The translations under genes were made by a program, and so were the position numbers. A model generated the notes under the pieces. It saw only the letters and a program-made list of their open reading frames with translations. It was not told the DNA's origin and ran no database searches. A stretch of DNA of 64,000 nt. It comes from Bacteroidales bacterium UBA6397 (GTDB taxonomy: Bacteria > Bacteroidota > Bacteroidia > Bacteroidales > UBA932). Below, in pieces: positions 22,213 through 30,300 of this stretch (within the stretch, counting starts at the first letter, position 1; each line of letters starts with the position of its first letter). The stretch is taken from assembly GCA_002439875.1 (NCBI GenBank), contig DJQB01000032.1, positions 1-64,000 of the forward strand, written 5' to 3'.

Positions 22213-24825
22213 ATGAAAAGATTGATTTCCATTGCGGCCCTGGCTTTGGCCGCCGTCCAGACTTTCGCGGGCTCTTGGGTCAGGAACAACCAGATAGGCT
22301 ACCTGCCTGAAGCCACAAAGGTGGCGGTCTTTATGTGTGACGAGGTGGTTCAAGTCAATGGCTTTGAGCTGGTGGATGCCTTTACCGATGAGGTTGCTTG
22401 GAAGTCGGACGTGGTGAGACCCACAGGAACGCTTGGGCAGAAGAAGACCACCTGCCGTCTGGATTTCAGTGCCATGAGGACCGATGGCGCCTATTACATT
22501 AAGGTGTTGTCATCGGGTGGCGAGACACGCTCGGAGATATTCCCTATAAATTCAAGGGTCTATGACGGTGCGGCTGATTTCGTGCTGAACTATATGCGTC
22601 AGCAGCGTTGCGGCTGGAATCCTTTCTTCAGGGACAGTTGCCACCGCAAGGACGGAATCATTGTCGGGCATCCGGATCCTAAGAAAGACAGCACCTTCCT
22701 TGATGTGACCGGCGGTTGGCACGACGCTTCGGACTGCCTACAGTACACAACCACTTCAGCCAACGCGATTTATCAGATGATGTTCGCCTACCAGAACAAC
22801 CCTGAGGCGTTCTCGGACAACCATCTGGCAGACGGAACACCGGGCCGGAATGGTATCCCGGACATCGTGGATGAGATTTATTGGGGTCTCAAGTGGCTGG
22901 ACAAGATGAATCCGGAGCCGGGGGAGATGTACAACCAGATAGCTGATGACCGTGACCATGTCGGGATGCGTGTCCCGAACGATGATCAGGCTGACTATGG
23001 TTGGGGAAAAGGCGAGTTTAGGCCGGTTTGGTTCTGCTCCGGTGAGCCTCAGCAGAGGGGCAAGCGTGGAGACAAGAATAAAACCACAGGTGTCGCCAGC
23101 ACGGCAGGGAAGTTCGCGTCGGACTTTGCTCTCGGCGCTGAGATCCTGAAACCATTCTACCCCGAATTTGCGGAGAGGATCGGCGCGAAGGCTCAGGCTG
23201 CCTACGATGCCGGAGTCGCGAAACCTGGTGTCTGCCAGACCGCATCGGTGGTCTCTCCTTACATCTATGAGGAGGATAACTGGGTGGATGACATGGAGTT
23301 GGCTGCCTACGAGATGTTCCGCCGCACTGGCGAGGCAAAGTACAGGACGGAGGCCGTTGAATATGCCCGCCGTGAACCTGTGACCCCTTGGATGGGAGCC
23401 GACAGCGCCCGTCACTACCAGTGGTATCCTTTTATGAATATTGGGCATTACCGCATTGCGAAAAACTTCGGCGGCAAGGTCTCGGAGGAGTTCATCAGGA
23501 ATATGCGTTCGGGCATCCAGCGTGTCTATGAGCGTGGGAAGGATCATCCGTTTATGTTCGGTGTCCCGGGAATATGGTGCTCGAACAACCTGACCTCAGC
23601 GATGCTGACCCAGTGCATCCTTTATCGTGAGCTGACCGGTGACACGACCTATCAGGAGATGGAAGGCTCTTTGCGTGACTGGCTTCTGGGCTGCAATCCT
23701 TGGGGTGTGAGCATGATCGTGGAAATTCCTAAAGGTGGTGTCTATCCGACGCAACCTCATTCTTTCATCATCAACTACAAGATGGGCAACACTACAGGCG
23801 GTCTGGTTGACGGTCCTGTTTACGCGACTATATTCGGTAGCCTTCTTGGCATCCGCACTGATGGTGGCATCAACTACGAAGAGTTCCAGCCGGGCGATCT
23901 GGTCTATCACGACAGTACGCACGACTATTCCACCAACGAACCGACAATGGACGGCACGGCCTCGCTGACTTTTCCGCTGTCCTACTATCAGCGTGAGGGC
24001 CGTGTTTATTCGGAGTTGGCGCACGGAAGCATTGGACTTTGCCGTCCATTCGCCCGGATAGGGTCGCGAAGCGATAGGGCCGCAAGCCAAAGTGCCCCTG
24101 CCGTCCCCATTACGACTCAAACCGACAATAACATCTACCAGGACGGCGGAATAATCAGAGCTGACCCGTCTGTTAAGCACATATACTTTGTGTTCACCGC
24201 CGCTGACAAGGCCGACGGAGAGGAAAGGATCGTATCAACATTGAGGAAGTATAATATTAAAGGCGGATTCTTTTTCACGGGGGAGTTCTTCGAGAAGTAT
24301 CCGGATGTTGTTCGCCGACTTGTTGCGGAAGGGCATTACGTCGGGAGCCACTCCTATGGCCACCTGCTCTATGCACCGTGGGGAAAGCGTGATTCGTTGC
24401 TGGTGACAAAGCAGGAGTTTGAAGAGGACATATTCAAGAGCTATGAGTTGTTGCGAGAGTTCGGCGTCACCGACGCGCCGTACTTCATCCCACCTTACGA
24501 GCACTACAATTCGACAATCTCTTCCTGGGCGCGCCAACTTGGTCTGCAGGTCATCAACTACACCCCCGGAACCCTCACCAACGGCGACTACACCACCCCT
24601 GGAATGAAGCGTTATTTCAGCAGCAAGGAGATTCTCGGCAGGATCTGGGAATATGAAAGTACGGAACCCAACGGCCTGAACGGTCATATTATGCTGATCC
24701 ATTTTGGAACGGATCCGGCCAGGACTGACAAATTTTACGACAAACTTCCCGGACTCATCATTGAGCTCCGCAGGAAAGGATATTCATTCACACCATTGAG
24801 AGACAATGATCAAGCACATCTATAA
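22213..24825 (+). CDS. Secreted GH9 endoglucanase fused to a polysaccharide-deacetylase-like domain
   Basis: 870 residues. Signal peptide MKRLISIAALALAAVQTFAG, then an N-terminal Ig-like domain (SWVRNNQIGYLPEATKVAVF, cellulase-N type) to ~110, then GH9 (about 115-600). GH9 catalytic parts are GGWHDASD near 167-174 (base and nucleophile region) and the late general acid in STNEPTMDG near 575. From ~645 to the end lies a CE4/NodB-like domain: YFVFTAADKADG in motif 1 position, SHSYGH as the His-x3-His metal pair, and IPPYEHYN. The usual TFDDG is replaced by FTAADKADG, so metal binding or activity may differ. Likely role: cutting beta-1,4 glucan with removal of ester or N-acetyl groups, periplasm or surface. 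Its last 20 bp overlap the next gene. Confidence 0.88.
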   Translation: MKRLISIAALALAAVQTFAGSWVRNNQIGYLPEATKVAVFMCDEVVQVNGFELVDAFTDEVAWKSDVVRPTGTLGQKKTTCRLDFSAMRTDGAYYIKVLSSGGETRSEIFPINSRVYDGAADFVLNYMRQQRCGWNPFFRDSCHRKDGIIVGHPDPKKDSTFLDVTGGWHDASDCLQYTTTSANAIYQMMFAYQNNPEAFSDNHLADGTPGRNGIPDIVDEIYWGLKWLDKMNPEPGEMYNQIADDRDHVGMRVPNDDQADYGWGKGEFRPVWFCSGEPQQRGKRGDKNKTTGVASTAGKFASDFALGAEILKPFYPEFAERIGAKAQAAYDAGVAKPGVCQTASVVSPYIYEEDNWVDDMELAAYEMFRRTGEAKYRTEAVEYARREPVTPWMGADSARHYQWYPFMNIGHYRIAKNFGGKVSEEFIRNMRSGIQRVYERGKDHPFMFGVPGIWCSNNLTSAMLTQCILYRELTGDTTYQEMEGSLRDWLLGCNPWGVSMIVEIPKGGVYPTQPHSFIINYKMGNTTGGLVDGPVYATIFGSLLGIRTDGGINYEEFQPGDLVYHDSTHDYSTNEPTMDGTASLTFPLSYYQREGRVYSELAHGSIGLCRPFARIGSRSDRAASQSAPAVPITTQTDNNIYQDGGIIRADPSVKHIYFVFTAADKADGEERIVSTLRKYNIKGGFFFTGEFFEKYPDVVRRLVAEGHYVGSHSYGHLLYAPWGKRDSLLVTKQEFEEDIFKSYELLREFGVTDAPYFIPPYEHYNSTISSWARQLGLQVINYTPGTLTNGDYTTPGMKRYFSSKEILGRIWEYESTEPNGLNGHIMLIHFGTDPARTDKFYDKLPGLIIELRRKGYSFTPLRDNDQAHL

Positions 24826-25822
24826 GTTTAAAGGAACGTTTGGGTTTGAGGCTGGCGGAAGCATTGACAATCTGGAGATTGTCTACCACACGTCTCCGTT
24901 TGGATATTCACCGGATAAGAAAGTGGTCTGGCTTTGTCATGCCTTGACCGCTGACTCGGATCCGGAGGGCAGCTGGTGGCCGGCTCTGGTAGGTCCCGGC
25001 AAACTGATTGACACCGGGAAATATTTCGTCATCTGCGCCAATGCGCTCGGCTCGGCTTGTGGCTCGTCCGGCCCCGCGTCCGCGAACCCGAAAACCGGAA
25101 AGCCCTATTATTTTGATTTCCCCCGCATTACGGTCAGAGATACGGTCCATGCCTTTGACCTTCTAAGGCAGCATCTTGGAATAGAGAAAGTTGACATGTT
25201 GATCGGAACATCGATGGGCGGATTTATGTCCTTTGAGTGGGCCGTGAAGTGTCCCGGCATATTCGGTAAGATATTCTTCATCGCCACCGGTGCCCGCGTG
25301 ACACCTTGGCTCGCCGGTTTCAACGCCGCCAGCCGCCTTGCCCTTCTTGCTGATCCGACATTCAAAGAACATCGTGATCTTAATGGAGGTATGGAGGGAT
25401 TGAAAGCAGCTCGTGCCATCGCCCTGCTGACGTACCGTTGCGAGGAAGGTCTTTTCAAGCAGAACGAGGACAGCGACGACACCGTCTTTGCCGGCAAGGT
25501 CGGCTCATATTACCGCCATCAGACCTCCAAGTTCGTCAAGGATTGGGACGCATATTCCTACCTCTATGTCTGTGATGAGGTTGACAGCAACAATGTAGGT
25601 CGTGGACGAGGAGGTGTCGCCAAGGCCCTGTCGCAAATCAGGACCGACTGCACATTCATCTGTATGTCCTCCGACGAGCTTTTCCCACCGGAAGACATGA
25701 AACCACTTTCCGCTTTGATTTCAGGCTCCCGCTACCACCAGATCGAGACCACCTACGGTCACGATGGATTCCTGATCGAAACCTCCGCGATCGCCGACAT
25801 CCTCCGCCCTGCTCTTCCATAG
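24806..25822 (+). CDS. MetX-like homoserine O-acyltransferase paralog (alpha/beta hydrolase)
   Basis: 338 residues. The ATG lies inside the end of the GH9 gene (20-bp overlap, different frame), which suggests translational coupling. Alpha/beta hydrolase triad: GTSMGG (Ser), SSDELFPPED (Asp), TYGHDGFLIE (His). The opening TSPFGYSPDKKVVWLCHALTADSDPEGSWWPALVGPGK is the MetX oxyanion region, and RGRGGVAKALS is shared with the second copy at 60262-61368. The two proteins are clear paralogs. With a true metX next to thrA, this copy may acylate another alcohol; that is inference. No met genes surround it. Confidence 0.8.
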   Translation: MIKHIYKFKGTFGFEAGGSIDNLEIVYHTSPFGYSPDKKVVWLCHALTADSDPEGSWWPALVGPGKLIDTGKYFVICANALGSACGSSGPASANPKTGKPYYFDFPRITVRDTVHAFDLLRQHLGIEKVDMLIGTSMGGFMSFEWAVKCPGIFGKIFFIATGARVTPWLAGFNAASRLALLADPTFKEHRDLNGGMEGLKAARAIALLTYRCEEGLFKQNEDSDDTVFAGKVGSYYRHQTSKFVKDWDAYSYLYVCDEVDSNNVGRGRGGVAKALSQIRTDCTFICMSSDELFPPEDMKPLSALISGSRYHQIETTYGHDGFLIETSAIADILRPALP

Positions 25823-25858
25823 TCTTACCTCGGACCGCAAATCTGTGGCGCCTGGAGA

Positions 25859-26086
25859 CTGTTTTGATTTGTTTGAAATGTTCTTTGAGGAGAAAAATCT
25901 TCATCTTCTTCCCGCTTCTTCAGTCAGACAGCACCGCAATCCTCCTTGGAAGAAGCGGCCGGACCGGAAGTTTTTCTCTCTCAATCCCGCGACCGGGCCG
26001 GGAGCGATCGAACTTATTCGGATCGTCGAGGTGAGTGGCGGGGAAAAGAGCTTGCTCTTAACCTTCAAACAAACAAATCAAAACAG
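25859..26086. mobile_element. MITE-like element with 17-bp terminal inverted repeats
   Basis: CTGTTTTGATTTGTTTG (25859-25875) is exactly inverted at 26070-26086 (CAAACAAATCAAAACAG). The 228-bp unit has no convincing gene and contains dispersed repeat copy 2. A shorter relative with the same left end lies at 54968-55041. No transposase is present, so it would have to be mobilised in trans. Open frames across it have no recognisable family and are not called as genes. Confidence 0.6.
25904..26049 (+). repeat. Dispersed repeat, copy 2
   Basis: Aligns with the minus strand of 811-953 at about 80% identity by eye. Here it lies inside the inverted-repeat element at 25859-26086; copy 1 lacks these terminal repeats. 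Confidence 0.6.
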
Positions 26087-26276
26087 CTTCTCAGCGGCTG
26101 TCAGTTTGTTTTCCAGAGAGAACTGTTTGGCGACGATCGCCATGTCTTTACTGTCGTTAGACATCCCGGTTGTGGAAATTGTTGTTGCTACAGGCCTGTC
26201 AGCGGAAAAGATTGGATCCATTAGGCAGGGATAAGCATCGGGCAATCATTCTTTAGTGATAATTCGAGGTTGTATT

Positions 26277-26309
26277 TTGGTTCAATTATGATTAATTGTG
26301 CTATTTTTG
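26277..26309 (+). promoter_or_regulatory. Promoter for thiL
   Basis: TTG in TATTTTGG (26277-26279) and TATTTTTG (26302-26309) are 22 bp apart, near the Bacteroidetes consensus. The ATG is 93 bp downstream. No TPP riboswitch core (CTGAGA/ACCTGA) was seen in the leader. Confidence 0.55.
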
Positions 26310-26402
26310 CCTTGTGAATGATATGTGAATAATAGTTGGTCGATGACTATTTCACGAGGATAGTCATATTATTATCAATTAATCTGATAAAGTAACGCAT
26401 TT

Positions 26403-27413
26403 ATGGCAGAAGAGACTTTCAATGAATATGGCAAAGAGCGTGCGATTGATCTGCTTTTTGATGGGAGCGGTTTTGCTCGCACAGATAGGATTAGTTTTGA
26501 GTCTGGCACTGGGAGCTCACTGACTACCGCTTCGCGGCTTTTCGTGGAGGGGATGGACTTCGATCTGACATATTTCCCACTTAAACATCTTGGCTACAAG
26601 TCTGTTGTGGCAGTGGCTGGAGAGGTTTATGCGGGGATGGCTCATCCGAGGCTTCTTAACGTGAGGGTAGGCGTTTCAGCCAAACTGGACTACGGTCACA
26701 TCAAGGAACTGTGGCAAGGGATGACCACGGCAGCCAAAGAGCACGACTTCAAATCTGTGGATCTGGATCTTGCCCCATCTCCGAACGGCTTGACCATCAG
26801 TGTCTCGGCAGTCGGAGAAGAATTCAAATTGACCAAAGGACGCACAGTCAAGGCAAGGAGCATGGATCTTGTCTGTGTGTCGGGCAGCCTAGGCGCGGCG
26901 TTTCTTGGCCAACAGATTCTGGAACGAGGGAAAAAGGCTTTCGAGAAAGCCAAGGATGATTCTGCACAGCCGGATCTTGAGAAGTACAAGATGCTGATAG
27001 GCAGTTATCTCAAGCCGGAGTTAAGTGCTTTGATTGTGAACCGTCTTGAGGAGACGCAAATCTATCCGTCGAACGGTTACTTTGTCGCTCATGGTCTTTC
27101 GGACGCTGTGAAGCGGCTCTCCCGCGGCACTGGTCTTGGGGTAAAGATCTACGCTGACAAGATTCCCTTTGAAGGGAACAGTTTCGCTTCAGGTAGGGAG
27201 TTAGACATCGATCCGATCTCAGCAGCGATGAACGGAGGGGACGATTTCAGACTGCTGTTCACGATTCCTATCCTTTCTGCAGAGAAATTCCGTCGCGATT
27301 TTCAGACATTTGACATCATCGGGCACCTTGCCCGGCCGGAGGTCGGTTCCGTCCTCGTCTCCCCGGACGGTTTGGAACACCCGATTCTTGCGCAAGGCTG
27401 GAAGGAGGTTTAG
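26403..27413 (+). CDS. thiL: Thiamine-monophosphate kinase-like protein (AIR synthase fold)
   Basis: 336 residues. ThiL phosphorylates thiamine monophosphate to the active diphosphate. The family is visible in VEGMDFDLTYFPLKHLGYKSVVAVAGEVYAGMAHPRLL (ATP/Mg region), VCVSGSLGAAFLGQQIL, and the late NGGDDFRLLFTIP, which matches the ThiL 'GGEDYELL' site. The N-terminal metal motif normally starting with a GDD-type Asp cluster is replaced here by DLLFDGSGF, so the match is not perfect. It stands alone, with its own promoter. A purM/selD-type AIR synthase relative is the alternative. Confidence 0.75.
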   Translation: MAEETFNEYGKERAIDLLFDGSGFARTDRISFESGTGSSLTTASRLFVEGMDFDLTYFPLKHLGYKSVVAVAGEVYAGMAHPRLLNVRVGVSAKLDYGHIKELWQGMTTAAKEHDFKSVDLDLAPSPNGLTISVSAVGEEFKLTKGRTVKARSMDLVCVSGSLGAAFLGQQILERGKKAFEKAKDDSAQPDLEKYKMLIGSYLKPELSALIVNRLEETQIYPSNGYFVAHGLSDAVKRLSRGTGLGVKIYADKIPFEGNSFASGRELDIDPISAAMNGGDDFRLLFTIPILSAEKFRRDFQTFDIIGHLARPEVGSVLVSPDGLEHPILAQGWKEV

Positions 27414-27560
27414 AAGTTGTTTTTGACAAGTTCAACGTTTTGGAGTGTCTCTGTGTGCAGTACTATGTCTATGAAGGCACCGATAACCTCCAACCGAAGA
27501 TTCTCAAAGAAGGAGTTCTTCCTCAGCGCTTTGGAGAAGAAATAGTGCTTTGAAGAAGAA
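27414..27560 (+). pseudogene. Short coding remnant, family uncertain
   Basis: One frame reads GLEVVFDKFNVLECLCVQYYVYEG then TDNLQPKILKEGVLPQRFGEEIVL and stops. The KILKEGV end vaguely resembles the end of nucleotidyltransferase-domain proteins. It has no start codon and begins within the thiL stop region, so it is likely a gene tail left after deletion. Confidence 0.25.
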
Positions 27561-27598
27561 ATTTATGGCTTGTCGCGTATCCGAACAAAAGCCCGTCC

Positions 27599-27623
27599 GG
27601 TCACTGAGCTTTTCGAAGTGACC
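27599..27623. repeat. Palindromic repeat, copy 2 (best copy)
   Basis: GGTCACT...AGTGACC arms (7 bp perfect) around GAGCTTTTCGA. This is the most complete copy of the dispersed palindrome in the window. Confidence 0.65.
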
Positions 27624-27671
27624 ATGCGTGCCGTGCGTGAAATGTATGATTTAGAACACGATGAATGTTTA

Positions 27672-27818
27672 ATGAATATGAATATAAAAGCATTAGCGGC
27701 ATTAGCGTCGACTCTCCTTTCATTAGGATGCACAGACTGGGGTGTCAGTGATGGTGAGTACCTTATCAAGGGTGAAGTCAAAAATATGCCCCTGCCAGTT
27801 TATGGTAGGAGCATATAG
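27672..27818 (+). pseudogene. Truncated lipoprotein (DUF4369-like start)
   Basis: A 48-residue frame starts MNMNIKALAALASTLLSLGC, a good SPII signal with lipobox LSLGC, then DGEYLIKGEVKNMP, which resembles the start of DUF4369/thioredoxin-like lipoproteins. It stops after LPVYGRSI. Likely the 5' stump of a deleted gene. Confidence 0.4.
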
Positions 27819-27873
27819 GTTTAATAACTTTATTATTAGTCATTTGTCCGCTACCGCTCAGAGCGGCAAGACG

Positions 27874-30273
27874 TCAGTCGTTGTTCATCTGCGTGATGTC
27901 CGGTTTCCATCGCTCGGAGTCACCGATGAGCCACTCGGCGTAGTAGTCGGCCATGCGCCAGAAGAAATATTCGTTCATGTCACCGAAGCCGTGACGCTGG
28001 CCAGGGAGGATCAGCATGTCGAACCTCTTGTTGGCTCTAATCAGAGCGTTGACCACGCGGATGGTGTTGGCCGGGTGGACGTTGTTGTCGATGTCCCCGT
28101 GTACAAGCATCAGGTGGCCTTTCAGATTGGATGCAATCTCCGGATTGGTCTTGATGCTGTAGACGAACGTGGTGTCACCCTTGTCTATCTTCTCCAAGAC
28201 TCCGTGATGCTGCTCGCTCCACCAACGGTTGTAGATGCTGTTGTCGTGGTTTCCGGCGCAGGAGACTGCTACCTTGAAGAAGTCAGGATATTTCAGAATC
28301 GCGGCAGTGCTCATGAATCCGCCACCGGAATGCCCGTGGATACCCACCCTGTCAAGGTCTATGAATGAATATCTCGCACCGAGCTGCTGTATGGCATATT
28401 TCTGGTCCTCAAGGCCATAGTCACGAAGGTTGCCGTAACCGTAGTTGTGGTACCACTTCGAGCGGTTAGGATGTCCGCCCCGGTTGCCGACCGTGATGAC
28501 GATCATTCCAAGCTGAGCGAGCCTGTCCGTGCGGGTGGAGCCTTTGCTCCACGAGATGTTGTTGGCTTCCACCTGAGGCCCGGGATAGACATAGTCGCAG
28601 ATCGGATAGACCTTTGTGGAGTCGAAGTCGTAAGGCTTGTACATCGCTCCGTAGAGGTCTGTGACTCCATCGGCAGCCTTCACCTTGAACCTCTCAGGGA
28701 ACTTGTATCCGGCCTCGAACAATAGGCTCAAGTCAGCTGTTTCAAGATCGGCAACCTTCTTGCCCGCAGCAGAGAACAGAGCCACTGCAGGTGTCCAGTC
28801 AACACGTGAATAGTTGGTCACGAAGTACTTGGCGTCATCGCTGGCTGTCGAGAGCACATCCATGTCGTTCATGTCCAACTGCTGGAGTGCGCCACCGGTG
28901 AGCGGAACCCTGAACGTGTGCATCTGGTAAGGGTTCTCGTCCTTGTTCACGCCACAGGCACTCAGCAGGATGTAACCCTCCTTCTCGTTCACACCGAGGA
29001 TGTCCTCTACATGGAAAGCCCCGTCGGTCAGGTTCTTGACCAATGTTCCATCATTATTATAAAGGTAAATGTTCGCCCATCCGTTGCGCTCCGACCAGTG
29101 GAGGATCTGCTTTCCGCCTCCGATCAGGAACGGAGTCCGGTATTCCACATAGGTCCTTTCCCTCTCGGAGATTACTGTTTTGGTGGAGTCGGAATCAACG
29201 CCTACCCAGCAGAGATCCAACCTCTTGAGGTCACGGCTCTGGCGCACGAGATAGAATCCTGAGTTGTCCCCCAGCCACTCGTTCTTCCAATAGTCCAGAA
29301 AGTTGTCTTTGGCTGTCCTTCTGGCGCTTTGCAGCGACACCTCCTGATCCTTGAACGCCTGACTCTTGATCTGCTTGAAATAAGCCTCGGTGCGTGAATC
29401 ATTCATTGTGAATATGTAAAGGTAGCCTTTAGGCCCCGGCTCACCCGGCATCTGGTACTTGTAGGTTTCCAGTTTCGGACGCTTCCCGCTCACGGAATTG
29501 ATCACCCAAAGATCGTCCAGTTTCCTCATGTCCCACTTCATTGTGGCGAAACGCTTCGAGTCCGGAGACCAGACGAGCTCGCCGGGGTAGTGCCTCTTGG
29601 TTGAGTCCGCCTCGGTGTCGCCGGTGTAGTTTCCGTACCCGTAGCCGAACTGCCGGATTCCGTCAGTTGTCAGGCGATGCTCCACGATAGTGCTGTCTTT
29701 CTCGTCCTTTGCGGCCTTGCGTAGGCTCGTGGAATCCATCACCCAAAGGTTGGAACCTTTTGCATAGACTCCGAACTCTCCGTTTGGAGCGATTGAAGCC
29801 CAGCGTGGGTACTTGTCCTTCTCCTTGGCCACGGTGTCAAGTTTCGCTGTCGCTATCTCATAGCGGAAATATGTAGTGTCCCTGTCGTTCTGAGGCCCGG
29901 AGATGATGTTGAACGTGAACGCTTTGTCGTCCTTCAACTCCAAATTATTTATTGGAATATGCTTGGCGTCGAATGGGTAGCGGACATATTCTGTTATCCG
30001 CATCGCCAGCCTGTCCATGTCGAACACCTCGGACTTTGTCCCTTTGACCGGGTCCACGATGTAATAGTGTGTTCCCTGCGGAGTCCGCCAACTGTACCAG
30101 AACTTATCGCTGTCTCTGAACCAGTTAGGGGAGATCCGGGTTGAGAAAACCATCTGATTTACTCTCTTTGCAGAAAATCTCTCAGCAAGCGCGTAATTGG
30201 CCTTCTGCGTCTGCGCGAACCCAAAAGCGCAAAAAAGCGCTGCCGCGCAGGAAAGTACGAATTTTTTCTTCAT
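27874..30273 (-). CDS. Prolyl dipeptidyl peptidase, S9B (DPP-IV) family
   Basis: 799 residues from MKKKFVLSCAAALFCAFGFA (30273), a clear signal peptide; the upstream in-frame ATG at 30300 is unlikely. DPP-IV enzymes cut Xaa-Pro dipeptides from peptides in the periplasm or at the surface. The N-terminal beta-propeller covers about two thirds. The hydrolase domain has DLDRVGIHGHSGGGFMS (nucleophile Ser), VHGDIDNNVHPANT (Asp) and PGQRHGFGD (His). It lies 27 bp after the GH2 gene in the same direction, so it is probably co-transcribed. Complete, with no odd features. Confidence 0.92.
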   Translation of the reverse strand: MKKKFVLSCAAALFCAFGFAQTQKANYALAERFSAKRVNQMVFSTRISPNWFRDSDKFWYSWRTPQGTHYYIVDPVKGTKSEVFDMDRLAMRITEYVRYPFDAKHIPINNLELKDDKAFTFNIISGPQNDRDTTYFRYEIATAKLDTVAKEKDKYPRWASIAPNGEFGVYAKGSNLWVMDSTSLRKAAKDEKDSTIVEHRLTTDGIRQFGYGYGNYTGDTEADSTKRHYPGELVWSPDSKRFATMKWDMRKLDDLWVINSVSGKRPKLETYKYQMPGEPGPKGYLYIFTMNDSRTEAYFKQIKSQAFKDQEVSLQSARRTAKDNFLDYWKNEWLGDNSGFYLVRQSRDLKRLDLCWVGVDSDSTKTVISERERTYVEYRTPFLIGGGKQILHWSERNGWANIYLYNNDGTLVKNLTDGAFHVEDILGVNEKEGYILLSACGVNKDENPYQMHTFRVPLTGGALQQLDMNDMDVLSTASDDAKYFVTNYSRVDWTPAVALFSAAGKKVADLETADLSLLFEAGYKFPERFKVKAADGVTDLYGAMYKPYDFDSTKVYPICDYVYPGPQVEANNISWSKGSTRTDRLAQLGMIVITVGNRGGHPNRSKWYHNYGYGNLRDYGLEDQKYAIQQLGARYSFIDLDRVGIHGHSGGGFMSTAAILKYPDFFKVAVSCAGNHDNSIYNRWWSEQHHGVLEKIDKGDTTFVYSIKTNPEIASNLKGHLMLVHGDIDNNVHPANTIRVVNALIRANKRFDMLILPGQRHGFGDMNEYFFWRMADYYAEWLIGDSERWKPDITQMNND

Positions 30274-30300
30274 AAATATTTTTTGAATATAATTGATCAA

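Noticed and set aside
22756..23547. Minus-strand open frame opposite GH9
   Set aside because: Antisense shadow; residues mirror the GH9 codons and show no domain.
25845..26234. Open frames across the inverted-repeat element
   Set aside because: No start context, no family, and they cross the element ends; treated as non-coding.
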